NCBI GenBank assembly: GCA_937925855.1 | Contig: CALAMO010000030.1 | Span: 1 to 64,000 of the forward strand | Source of the DNA: an uncultured Thiotrichaceae bacterium | GTDB lineage: Bacteria > Pseudomonadota > Gammaproteobacteria > Thiotrichales > Thiotrichaceae | Reading direction: 5' to 3' | Length of the DNA stretch: 64,000 nucleotides | Shown: positions 17,106 to 25,960 of the stretch, piece by piece | Layout: every line of letters starts with the position of its first letter | Numbering within the stretch: the first letter of the stretch is position 1 | Notes under the pieces: model-generated | Told to the model about the DNA's origin: nothing | Databases searched by the model: none | Seen by the model: only the letters and a program-made list of their open reading frames with translations | Program-made: the position numbers and the translations under genes

Positions 17106-18017
17106 ATGGCTCAGGTGCAAATTCTATTGTCAACGTGGAATGGCGAACGTTGGTTGCCGGTGCTGCTTGAATCACTACTGCAACAGACTTATACCGATTG
17201 GACGCTGCTGATACGTGATGATGGTTCTCAGGATCAGACCTGTAAGCTGTTATTGCAATGGCAGGGTTTACATCCCGATAAAGTGGAGTGGCTGGAAATG
17301 AACGGGTTGCATTTGGGCAGTGCGGCCAGCTTCAGTCGGTTGGTGGAGTTGAGTCGTGCACCATTGTTAATGTTCTGTGATCAGGATGATGTCTGGTTTC
17401 CTGACAAAATTAAGCGACAGCTAGCGGCAATGCAGCGTTTGTCAGTACAAAATGACGTGGCTACTCCTTTGCTGGTACATACTGACTTGGCGCTGATTAA
17501 TGCGCGGGATGAGCCAATCACCGATTCCTTCTGGCAGCAGCGTGGGTTTAATGTCCGGCAGCCCAAACAGGACTATTTGTTAACCAACACGGTGACGGGC
17601 TGTGCGGCTTTATTTAACCGAGCTGCTGCCACCAAGGCGTTCCCGCTACCGCCGGGGGTAGCGCAGCATGATCGCTGGTTGGCTCTAGTCTGCGCGTGGT
17701 TTGGGGCGGTTGAGTCTCTGACGCAGGCGTCCATGCAATATCGGCAGCATACCCAAAATGCGATCGGTGCCGGTCAGGCGCATTACGCGCATGTGACCGC
17801 GGTTTCGATTCCGGGTCGACTGGCGGCATGGAGTCAGCAGGCTGAAATATTTTTAAGCTGTTTCGGGAATGAACTGAGTCGAGTGGACTACAGGCTGATC
17901 GAAGCACTGGCGGAGCTGCGTCATTTAAAAGGCTGGCAACGGCGCAGGCATATTGTACAACACCGCCTGTTTAAACAAGGGGTTTTGGCAAACCTAGCCT
18001 TATTGTGGTTTGCCTGA
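17106..18017 (+). CDS. Family 2 glycosyltransferase
   Basis: MAQVQILLSTWNGERWLPVLLESLLQQTYTDWTLLIRDDGSQDQT...LLMFCDQDDVWFPDKI. Confidence 0.9.
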   Translation: MAQVQILLSTWNGERWLPVLLESLLQQTYTDWTLLIRDDGSQDQTCKLLLQWQGLHPDKVEWLEMNGLHLGSAASFSRLVELSRAPLLMFCDQDDVWFPDKIKRQLAAMQRLSVQNDVATPLLVHTDLALINARDEPITDSFWQQRGFNVRQPKQDYLLTNTVTGCAALFNRAAATKAFPLPPGVAQHDRWLALVCAWFGAVESLTQASMQYRQHTQNAIGAGQAHYAHVTAVSIPGRLAAWSQQAEIFLSCFGNELSRVDYRLIEALAELRHLKGWQRRRHIVQHRLFKQGVLANLALLWFA

Positions 18018-18033
18018 AAAGGAAGCGTGTATT

Positions 18034-19119
18034 ATGAAAACAATAATAAATCGCCCGGACGTTGCGGTCGTTATCTTAACCCGCAATGCTGGTCAACTGT
18101 GGGCGGCCTGCCTGGCAGGCGTCAGGCAGCAGACCGTTCAGGCCGGACGCTATCTCGTCATTGATTCCCATTCTGAGGATCGAACTGCCGAGCAGGCCGT
18201 CGCCGCTGGAATGGATGTTTATGTCATCGACCCGCAGCAGTTTAATCATGGCGGTACTCGCCAGCTGGCGGTGGAGCTGTGTCCCGATGCGACCTTCATC
18301 GTCTATCTGACGCAGGACGCTATTTTAGAGCAGCCAGATTCACTTGAGCAGCTGCTAGCGCATTTTGCCGATGAGCGTTTAGCGATGGCCTATGGGCGTC
18401 ATATCCCACACAAACAGGCCAGTTTGATCGAGTCGCATGCCCGCGCTTTTACCTATCCGGCACAGTCGGCGCAGCGCACGCGCAGTGATTTTAAAGCTTT
18501 GGGCTTTCGAGCGGCCTTTTCCTCGGATGTTTATGCCTGCTATCGGGTGGCAGCATTGCGCAGTGTTGGTGGTTTTCCGCAGAATGTGATTGTGAGTGAG
18601 GACAGTTATGTCAGCGCCTGCCTGTTGATGGCGGGTTGGACGACCGTATATTCTGCGCAGAGCCGGGTTCGTCATTCGCATCATTATTCGCTGAGTCAGG
18701 TATTTCAGCGCTATTTTGATGTCGGGGTGTTTCATGCCAGCGAGGCTGCCTTACTTCAGGGTATCGGCAAGCCAGATAAAGAAGCCGGTGCCTACGTGCG
18801 CTCGCTAATTGCCTTTCTCAATGTGCGGCGCAAGCGCTTGTTGCCTTATGCCGCGCTGTTAACGCTGATTAAGCTGCTTGGGTTTCGTTTGGGTAAAAAG
18901 CATGCTCAGCTGCCAGCCGGACTGTGTCGCCTGATTAGCGTACAAAAAGCCTATTGGAAGACAGCGGCGGCGGCGGAGTGTAAGACCGGTTGGTTAGTGC
19001 CCGCCAGCCATGCGGTTAAGCAAACGGTGGCGCTACCTCACTTGCAAAACCGTTTGCTGTATAACCGCATGCAGCCTCGCAGTGAGGCTGCGGTGACGGA
19101 TATTATTAGCACGGGTTGA
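18034..19119 (+). CDS. Family 2 glycosyltransferase (rhamnosyltransferase-like)
   Basis: VAVVILTRNAGQLWAACLAGVRQQTVQAGRYLVIDSHSEDRT...VYLTQDAIL...SEDSYVSACLLMAGW. Confidence 0.87.
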   Translation: MKTIINRPDVAVVILTRNAGQLWAACLAGVRQQTVQAGRYLVIDSHSEDRTAEQAVAAGMDVYVIDPQQFNHGGTRQLAVELCPDATFIVYLTQDAILEQPDSLEQLLAHFADERLAMAYGRHIPHKQASLIESHARAFTYPAQSAQRTRSDFKALGFRAAFSSDVYACYRVAALRSVGGFPQNVIVSEDSYVSACLLMAGWTTVYSAQSRVRHSHHYSLSQVFQRYFDVGVFHASEAALLQGIGKPDKEAGAYVRSLIAFLNVRRKRLLPYAALLTLIKLLGFRLGKKHAQLPAGLCRLISVQKAYWKTAAAAECKTGWLVPASHAVKQTVALPHLQNRLLYNRMQPRSEAAVTDIISTG

Positions 19120-19230
19120 TTTTTTACAGATTTGGACTAACTTAGTTGAAACTGGCCTTGTCTCGGCAGGCGGATTCCCCTACAATGCGCGGTCTGATTT
19201 TTCCGATAATAACTCTCTTTGGAGACTGGA

Positions 19231-19674
19231 ATGAAAACATTCAGTGCAAAGCCGGCTGAGGTAAAACGTGACTGGTACGTCATCGATGCTGAAGGTAAGG
19301 CGTTAGGCCGTCTGGCCACCGAAGTTGCCCGGCGTTTGCGTGGAAAGCATAAGCCGGAGTACACCCCACACGTTGATACTGGGGATTACATCGTGGTGAT
19401 TAATGCTGGCAAAGTAGCCGTCAGCGGTAATAAAGCCAAAGATAAGATGTACTATAAACACACCGGCTACATCGGTAATTTGAAGTCATTCTCCTTCGAG
19501 AAGATGCAGGAGCGTGCGCCTGGTCGAGTTGTTGAGATGGCGGTTAAAGGTATGTTGCCAAGAGGCCCGCTGGGTCGTGCGATGTATCGCAAGTTAAAAG
19601 TATATGCAGGCGCGGAGCATAATCATCATGCCCAACAGCCTCAGGTTCTGGAAATCCAGGGAAAAAAAGGTTGA
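19231..19674 (+). CDS. rplM: 50S ribosomal protein L13
   Basis: [59 protein letters not shown]. Confidence 0.98.
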   Translation: MKTFSAKPAEVKRDWYVIDAEGKALGRLATEVARRLRGKHKPEYTPHVDTGDYIVVINAGKVAVSGNKAKDKMYYKHTGYIGNLKSFSFEKMQERAPGRVVEMAVKGMLPRGPLGRAMYRKLKVYAGAEHNHHAQQPQVLEIQGKKG

Positions 19675-19683
19675 TAAAAGATT

Positions 19684-20076
19684 ATGGCTGAATCTCAATA
19701 TTATGGTACAGGTCGCCGCAAATCCTCTTCTGCTCGCGTTTTTATGCGCGCCGGCAGTGGTAGTATCACGGTAAACAAACTGCCGATCGAAAAGTTCTTT
19801 GGGCGTGAAACCGCGCGCATGATCGTGCGTCAGCCACTGGCAACTGTCGATATGGCCGAAAAGTTTGATTTCGATGTGACGGTCACGGGTGGTGGCATGA
19901 GCGGTCAGGCCGGAGCGATTCGTTTGGGTATCTCACGCGCACTGCTTCAATATGATGAGGGTATGCGTGGCTCCCTGAAGAAAGAAGGCTTCCTGACCCG
20001 TGATGCGCGTAAGGTGGAACGTAAGAAGGTTGGACTGCACAAGGCACGGCGTGCAACTCAGTTCTCCAAGCGTTAA
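19684..20076 (+). CDS. rpsI: 30S ribosomal protein S9
   Basis: [38 protein letters not shown]...[11 protein letters not shown]. Confidence 0.98.
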   Translation: MAESQYYGTGRRKSSSARVFMRAGSGSITVNKLPIEKFFGRETARMIVRQPLATVDMAEKFDFDVTVTGGGMSGQAGAIRLGISRALLQYDEGMRGSLKKEGFLTRDARKVERKKVGLHKARRATQFSKR

Positions 20077-20102
20077 AACGTTGTTACAAATTCATACCCG
20101 TT

Positions 20103-20137
20103 AAAGCCACGCTGTTTCAGTCGTGGCTTTCTTGGTT
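20103..20137 (+). terminator. Rho-independent terminator after rpsI
   Basis: aaagccacg-N10-cgtggcttt then tct tggttt. Confidence 0.75.
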
Positions 20138-20179
20138 TGTCGTATGCCGTTTGTTGTGTAGTAACGAGGACTCGCGATT

Positions 20180-21088
20180 ATGCTGAAAATATTCGCGTTG
20201 TTAGTGTTTGGGCTGACTGTGCCTGTGCAGTTGGCTGCTGAAGTAACGTTCTTTGGTCAGCTTAATGCTAACTACAGCAGAATAGAGGCTAACGGCCTCA
20301 GGCAATCCCTGCTTGATGATCAGGGAACCCGTCTTGGAGTGTACTGGGCTAAATACTTGGATGCTAAGTTTGAGGCGCGCTACCTGATTGAGGCCGCATC
20401 GGGGCTGGCAGCAGAAGATGAGCTGGTGAGTGAGCTTAGGCAGGCGTGGTTTGGGGTGCGCGGTGACTTCGGTGAATTTCGGTTGGGCAGGCACCTTAGC
20501 CCAGCCCGCATAGCACTTGATCCAGTAGATTTGTTTGCCGATCAGGCGGCAGATCAAAACGCAGTACTGGAATCTGAAGTGCGGCATGAAAAAAGTGTTG
20601 CTTATATCAATCGTTTTGACGGCATCGGTTACGCCGTAGTGCTGTCTGCGAATGATGATGATAATAATCGCATTTCACAAGACGTGCTGGTTAACTATAA
20701 AACGGAACTGCTGTATGTGGCGGCAGCTTATCTGCGTGGGCATGATCGGCGTCGCACCCTTCGGCTGGGTGGCCACTATCAATTCCCGGCAGGGTTTCAC
20801 CTGGGCATGGCGTTTGAGCAGCTGGATGATAAGCGCGGCAACAGCGGGCATGAGGCGTATTTGTTAAATGCCGGCTATCAGTTAGAGCGCACCCAGTTTA
20901 AAATTCAGGCAGGGCGCAATGAAGCTGATGCCGGTGGCTATGCTGAAACGCTGCTGGGTCTTGGGCTGGATCACTCGCTGAGCCCTACGGTTAAGCTGCA
21001 GGCTCAATATTCTGTGAATAAACACCGTGACCACAGCGCGGCAGATCGTGAGCGTGTCTTGTCTCTGGGCTTATCTGTTAAGTTTTGA
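20180..21088 (+). CDS. Gram-negative porin-like outer membrane protein
   Basis: Signal peptide; EVTFFGQLNANYSRI...; beta-rich, C-terminal aromatic LGLSVKF. Confidence 0.8.
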   Translation: MLKIFALLVFGLTVPVQLAAEVTFFGQLNANYSRIEANGLRQSLLDDQGTRLGVYWAKYLDAKFEARYLIEAASGLAAEDELVSELRQAWFGVRGDFGEFRLGRHLSPARIALDPVDLFADQAADQNAVLESEVRHEKSVAYINRFDGIGYAVVLSANDDDNNRISQDVLVNYKTELLYVAAAYLRGHDRRRTLRLGGHYQFPAGFHLGMAFEQLDDKRGNSGHEAYLLNAGYQLERTQFKIQAGRNEADAGGYAETLLGLGLDHSLSPTVKLQAQYSVNKHRDHSAADRERVLSLGLSVKF

Positions 21089-21244
21089 AGCTCCGCCCTG
21101 TGGCAGCCTGATTTGCAGCCAGATGGTACGCAAAAATCTCTCCTCCTATTGCGTCGGTAATATAGAGCTGTCCTAGGCTTGTCTTTATACTGAGCGCCAT
21201 TGTACGCCATAGCTGTTGGTGTACCTCACGTTGAGGGAAAGAAA

Positions 21245-21658
21245 ATGTTTGGTCCAATTGAAATACCGTTTGGGTGTTCTATGCTGTTTAATGTGGTCGA
21301 CCTGAAGGAAGGCGTTACGCTTGAAGACGTTGAGCTGCTGCTCGGCGAAATGTGTAATGTGGTGAAGAATAATTACGGTGATGAGAGCGGTGGCTTTATT
21401 GGCGGGCAGGTGTACCGCAATGCCGGATTTATTTCCGCTGAAGGGAGTGTGCAGCCCACGGGGGCTGCGGCTACTCAAAATGGGGCGGCGAATATGGGAG
21501 ATATTGCGATTATTACCTACTGGAAGTCGTTTGATCAGCATGAGCAATCCCATGCGGACGCGGCGTTTAAAGAAAAGTTTGATCAACTCGCAGCGTACTG
21601 TAATACCACCTTTGAAGTGGGCTATGAGATGCTCTGGCAGGGGTTGGCTGAAGAATAA
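21245..21658 (+). CDS. Conserved hypothetical protein, possible dimeric alpha/beta barrel
   Basis: MFGPIEIPFGCSMLFNVVDLKEGVTLEDVELLLGEMC...IAIITYWKSFDQHEQSHADAAFKEKFDQL. Confidence 0.6.
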   Translation: MFGPIEIPFGCSMLFNVVDLKEGVTLEDVELLLGEMCNVVKNNYGDESGGFIGGQVYRNAGFISAEGSVQPTGAAATQNGAANMGDIAIITYWKSFDQHEQSHADAAFKEKFDQLAAYCNTTFEVGYEMLWQGLAEE

Positions 21659-21795
21659 ACAGTGGATAAGGAGGTGGTAGGCCCAATGCTGGGCTTGAAA
21701 AAACGTATCACCGGCCTTAGTTATTGCATGTCGGTGGCTAAATAGCCTATCGTAGTTTTTTTATTTTTTAAGACGGATTCACTGGGAGATACCTC

Positions 21796-22377
21796 ATGGC
21801 TCATACTTTACCTGCACTGCCTTACGCAAAAGACGCGCTGGCTCCTCATATTTCACCTGAGACTTTTGATTATCACTATGAAAAGCATCACGCGGCCTAT
21901 GTGACTAATCTGAACAAGCTTATTCCTGATACCCAGTATGCTGATATGGGGCTGGAAGACATCATCACATCGTCTGAGGGTGGGGTTTACAATAACGCCG
22001 CGCAGGTTTGGAACCACACGTTTTTCTGGAACTGTATGTCGCCGAACGGAGGCGGTGAACCAGCGGGCGCACTGGCGGATGCGATCAATGCGAAATGGGG
22101 TTCCTTCGCTGACTTTAAAGCGGCTTTCCAGGCTTCTGCCGTGGGTAACTTTGGCTCTGGCTGGACCTGGCTGGTGAAGAAAGCGGACGGCTCGGTGGAT
22201 ATTGTTAACATGGGGCCAGCGGGCACACCGCTGACGACTGACGATAAGCCTCTGCTGTGTATCGATGTCTGGGAACATGCCTACTATATTGATTATCGTA
22301 ATGCGCGCCCTAAATTTGTGGAAACCTTCCTCAACAGCTTGGCAAACTGGGACTTCGCAGCTGAAAATTTTGCCTGA
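21796..22377 (+). CDS. sodB: Superoxide dismutase (Fe type)
   Basis: FDYHYEKHHAAYVTNLNKLI...AAQVWNHTFFWNCMSPNGGG...CIDVWEHAYYIDYRNARPKFVE. Confidence 0.97.
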   Translation: MAHTLPALPYAKDALAPHISPETFDYHYEKHHAAYVTNLNKLIPDTQYADMGLEDIITSSEGGVYNNAAQVWNHTFFWNCMSPNGGGEPAGALADAINAKWGSFADFKAAFQASAVGNFGSGWTWLVKKADGSVDIVNMGPAGTPLTTDDKPLLCIDVWEHAYYIDYRNARPKFVETFLNSLANWDFAAENFA

Positions 22378-22413
22378 TTTATTGGCTGTCGCCTGAATAG
22401 ATCTTAGGTGATG

Positions 22414-22441
22414 AAAAAACCGGGTTATACCCGGTTTTTTT
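22414..22441 (+). terminator. Rho-independent terminator after sodB
   Basis: aaaaaaccgggt-tat-acccggttttttt. Confidence 0.9.
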
Positions 22442-22525
22442 GTGCCTGGCTGTACCGTGAATGTCCTTTTTAGCTAGCGCTTAGGTGAAAATGCCAGTAG
22501 ACGGCGTGATGCCAAGCGGTCACTA

Positions 22526-23239
22526 TTATTCCTGCGCGAAGGGTGTTTCGGCCGTAGGCTGGCAGGCTGATTCCTGCGCTCTGTAAGCCGTTAGGTTCTT
22601 ACCTGGTTCATCCTCGAACGTGTCAGCGCAGGCGTGCACTGTGCGGATTCTATCCAGCCTGAAATGGCGGAAGTCTGCGCGTTTTTCACACCAGCCTACT
22701 AGCAGCCACGCCGGATTGGCAAAAATTAGGGCCAGTGGCCTGAGCTGGCGTGTCGTGCTTTGTTTGCCGTCGTGGTAGTCAATGTGGATTTTGCGCCGCC
22801 GTCGGATGTATTCGCGCAGGTCAGAAAAGCTGACTGTCCACGGGCGTTTGGGGCTTGCATCGGTTGAGTAGGTGGTGATTTGGCGGATTTCATACTGAAG
22901 GTTGGCAGGTAGAACGGCCTGTATTTTTGCAAAGGCTGCGCTGGCCTTGGCAGAAAATTCTTCATCGCTCCATTGTTGTACCATGCTAATGCCCAGTCCA
23001 ATGGCCTCCAGTTCGTCGGCGTCAAAGGTAATGGGCGGCAGATAATATTGTTTGTTGACTACATAACCCACTCCTGCTGCACCGCTAATGGGTGCGCCGG
23101 AATCAATTAAATCCTGAATATCGCGGTAGACCGTGCGTGTGCAAATATCAAACTCTTCGGCAATACGGCGGGCGGTAACGGCACGGCGTCTGCTTCTGAG
23201 AAAGTGAACCAGTTTGATAAGTCGGTCAGCGCGGCGCAT
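22526..23239 (-). CDS. YafY-type HTH/WYL-domain transcriptional regulator
   Basis: MRRADRLIKLVHFLRSRRRAVTARRIAEEFDICTRTVYRDIQDLIDSGAPISGAAGVGYVV...RPLALIFANPAWLLVGWCEKRADFRHFRLDRI. Confidence 0.92.
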   Translation of the reverse strand: MRRADRLIKLVHFLRSRRRAVTARRIAEEFDICTRTVYRDIQDLIDSGAPISGAAGVGYVVNKQYYLPPITFDADELEAIGLGISMVQQWSDEEFSAKASAAFAKIQAVLPANLQYEIRQITTYSTDASPKRPWTVSFSDLREYIRRRRKIHIDYHDGKQSTTRQLRPLALIFANPAWLLVGWCEKRADFRHFRLDRIRTVHACADTFEDEPGKNLTAYRAQESACQPTAETPFAQE

Positions 23240-23289
23240 ATCTTCTCCTACTGTGTACTGTCATCATATTTTCGTATTTTACGGACATT

Positions 23290-23313
23290 CTACTGACATC
23301 ATGCTGTCAGTAG
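23290..23313. promoter_or_regulatory. Inverted repeat, candidate operator of WYL regulator
   Basis: CTACTGACA-tcatgc-TGTCAGTAG, perfect 9-bp arms in the divergent intergenic region. Confidence 0.6.
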
Positions 23314-23360
23314 TGAGTTGTTATGCTGAATCGGTGTTTTAATTGATGAGGATATGAGTG

Positions 23361-23756
23361 ATGCAAAGAACACCGATTAATCCCTGGCCTTGGTCACTGG
23401 CAGTTGGCTATAACCAAGCTGAAGTACTTGAGGCAGTTAAGCGACAGTTAGTCTGTGCGGGTCAGACTGCTGTCGATGAAGCGGGTCAGCCGCAATACCC
23501 TGGCGATATGCGTCGTCAGATTGCATTAACGCTGGATAACCTTGAGGTGGTGTTGAACGCTGCGGGGTTTGGTTTGGCACATGTGACGCGGTTACAAGTT
23601 TATACCACGGATGTGGATGAGGCGATGCGACACTTCGATTTGCTGGGTATGCGTTTTGGAGCCGCGCAGGTCGCGCCTCCGATGACGTTGTTGGGGGTAA
23701 GTCGATTGGCTTTGCCTGAACTGATGTTTGAGATAGAGGCCACGGCGGCAGATTAG
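23361..23756 (+). CDS. RidA/YjgF family protein
   Basis: LVCAGQTAVDEAGQPQYPGDMRRQIALTLDNLEVVLNAAGFGLAHVTRLQVYTTDVDEA...PPMTLLGVSRLALPELMFEIEATA. Confidence 0.9.
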   Translation: MQRTPINPWPWSLAVGYNQAEVLEAVKRQLVCAGQTAVDEAGQPQYPGDMRRQIALTLDNLEVVLNAAGFGLAHVTRLQVYTTDVDEAMRHFDLLGMRFGAAQVAPPMTLLGVSRLALPELMFEIEATAAD

Positions 23757-23764
23757 TACATCTT

Positions 23765-23881
23765 TTATTGGCTGTTATCACCCAGCAAATAGCGCGGCCC
23801 ACTGCCGAGTGTGGCTGCGCTGTCATCTGGGTTATATAATTTGCAGCGTTGCAATGACAGACAGCCGCAGCCAATACAGCC
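23765..23881 (-). pseudogene. SoxR C-terminal [2Fe-2S] segment remnant
   Basis: Manual minus-strand translation: GCIGCGCLSLQRCKLYNPDDSAATLGSGPRYLLGDNSQ*, immediately preceded by TAG; no MerR HTH upstream. Confidence 0.75.
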
Positions 23882-24021
23882 CTATTTCTTGGTGCACGGG
23901 GTGGAATTTGAGGTGGTGGAGTATTGAAGTGGTGCCCCGTTTATGCCGTTACTCAACAGTGAACAGGCGTTATGAGATAGGGTTATAATGAGTTTTTCAC
24001 TCGCAGAGTCATTAATTACCA

Positions 24022-24750
24022 ATGAGACGAATCCGTACAACGCTACGTTTGTGCTTACTGCTGCTGCATGTCTTACTGGGTATAGTGCTGGCCTCAGGCA
24101 GAGCGCTGCTCAGCCCTGAACGCTGGCAGAGCATCGTGCAATGGTGGCTGCGCAGTATTATTTATATTTTAGGTGGCCGAGTCAGCATCAGCGGAAACCC
24201 TCCAGTGTCAGGGGCGCTGCTGGTCGCCAATCATGTGGCATGGTTGGATATTCCCCTGCTGGGCGGCTATTCGCCGATTCGCTTTCTGGCTAAGCAGGAA
24301 ATCGCAAGCTGGCCGGTGATTGGCTGGTTGGCGAACTGTGGTGGCACGCTTTATATTAAGCGTGGCAAAGCGGGCGCAGCCCAGCAAGCCGCTGATCGGA
24401 TAAGTGCCAGTCTGTGTAATCGGGATTTAGTGCTGGTGTTCCCTGAGGCGACAACCACGGATGGGCGTGATGTGCGGCCTTTCCATGCCCGGCTATTTTC
24501 CAGCGCAATAGCGGCGGATGTGCCTGTACAGCCGATTGCTGTGCGCTATCGGAATCAGCGGGGCGAGCGCTGTACGCGCGTGCCCTATGTGGATGAGATG
24601 AGTCTGTTGGAAAATTTATTGGGGTTTTTGGGGGAGAAACGCCTGGATATGGAAATTCACTATCTGGAGCCACTGAATGTGACGCAGTATGGCCGCGATG
24701 CCTTGGCGAGTATGGCAGAAGAACGGATTCGTAGCGTAGTATTACGCTAA
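24022..24750 (+). CDS. 1-acyl-sn-glycerol-3-phosphate acyltransferase (PlsC family)
   Basis: LLVANHVAWLDIPLLGGYSPIRFLAKQEI (NHxxWLD), VFPEATTTDG. Confidence 0.9.
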   Translation: MRRIRTTLRLCLLLLHVLLGIVLASGRALLSPERWQSIVQWWLRSIIYILGGRVSISGNPPVSGALLVANHVAWLDIPLLGGYSPIRFLAKQEIASWPVIGWLANCGGTLYIKRGKAGAAQQAADRISASLCNRDLVLVFPEATTTDGRDVRPFHARLFSSAIAADVPVQPIAVRYRNQRGERCTRVPYVDEMSLLENLLGFLGEKRLDMEIHYLEPLNVTQYGRDALASMAEERIRSVVLR

Positions 24751-24884
24751 GTGCGTGGACCATGATTTCAGAGTAGGTTTGGACCTGCTAAGCGGAGTCA
24801 TTGAATTGTCATTTTAGGGATATTCCATTTGGGTGGGGCTTGCGTTAGGGTAGTGTTATTGATGTGCCGTGCCGGGAGAAAAAG

Positions 24885-25928
24885 ATGAATACTACGTCAG
24901 TGAATCGTCGCAGGTTTGTTTTGCTGCGCTGTGCTCGCTGCTTATTAGTGCTCTCGGCCTTGCTATTGAGTCATCAGCTGTATGCGGCCGAACGTGGTAA
25001 GGTGGTAGGAGGTATGCCACACGCCACGCCGGATTGGTTTAAAGAAAGTTTTCTTGAAATTCAGGATGATGTTGACGAAGCAACGTCTGAGGGGCGGCAC
25101 GTCATGCTGTTTTTTCAGCTCAATGACTGCCCTTATTGTACGCGCATGCTCAGTGAATCCTTTGAAACCGATCCCACCCAAGCTTATATCCAACAGCATT
25201 TTGATGTCATCGCAGTCAATGTTCGGGGCGATCGGGAAATTGTATTTAACGAGTCGCTGACCCTAGCGGAGAAAACCCTAGCGGAGCACCTGAAAGTGCG
25301 AGCGACGCCGGCGATTATCTTTCTTGACGCGGAAAATAAGGCGGTGGTGCGCGTCGATGGCTACCGTGCGCCGCAACGCTTCCAGCACGTACTTAACTAT
25401 GTCAGCAGTCAAGCTTACAAAAAGTACACGTTGCGCGAGCATCTGGATCAGCACCTAGCGCGTAATGTGTATCAACTGCGGGATAATCCGCTATTTACGG
25501 CGACGACTGACCTGTCAGCAGTTACCGGGCCGCTGATGGTGGTGTTTGAAGACGGTAGCTGCTATGACTGTGCTGAGTTTCACGATAAGCTGCTGGCGCA
25601 TGAAGACGTGCAGGCTGAGCTTAAGCCTTATGAGGTGGTGCGCCTGAATACGGATGATGCGACTGAAATCATCGACCCAGCGGGCAATAAAACAACCGCG
25701 AAGGCTATGGCGGACGCGCTGCAAATGACCTATCGGCCCGGCGTGGCGATTTATGCGGACGGTCAGCTGCGACGGCGCAGTGATAGCCTATTGTATAGCT
25801 ACCATTTTAAAGAAGGTTTACGCTATATCGCCGGTGGGCATTATCAGCAGGAAGACTATCGCAGCTTCGCGCAGCGGCGGCGGGAAGAACTGCTTGCTGC
25901 GGGCGTAACCATTAATTTATCTGAATAA
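24885..25928 (+). CDS. Secreted tandem thioredoxin-fold protein (CPYC and CYDC motifs)
   Basis: Signal peptide; FFQLNDCPYCTRM...VRATPAIIFLD; second domain VVFEDGSCYDCAEF; adjacent to dsbD. Confidence 0.75.
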   Translation: MNTTSVNRRRFVLLRCARCLLVLSALLLSHQLYAAERGKVVGGMPHATPDWFKESFLEIQDDVDEATSEGRHVMLFFQLNDCPYCTRMLSESFETDPTQAYIQQHFDVIAVNVRGDREIVFNESLTLAEKTLAEHLKVRATPAIIFLDAENKAVVRVDGYRAPQRFQHVLNYVSSQAYKKYTLREHLDQHLARNVYQLRDNPLFTATTDLSAVTGPLMVVFEDGSCYDCAEFHDKLLAHEDVQAELKPYEVVRLNTDDATEIIDPAGNKTTAKAMADALQMTYRPGVAIYADGQLRRRSDSLLYSYHFKEGLRYIAGGHYQQEDYRSFAQRRREELLAAGVTINLSE

Positions 25929-25960
25929 TACGACTAGAATAACAATACTACGGAATCATA

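Noticed and set aside
21680-21710. Hairpin gcccaatgctgggc upstream of sodB as a terminator
   Set aside because: Only a 5-bp stem with a weak A/T context; insufficient support.
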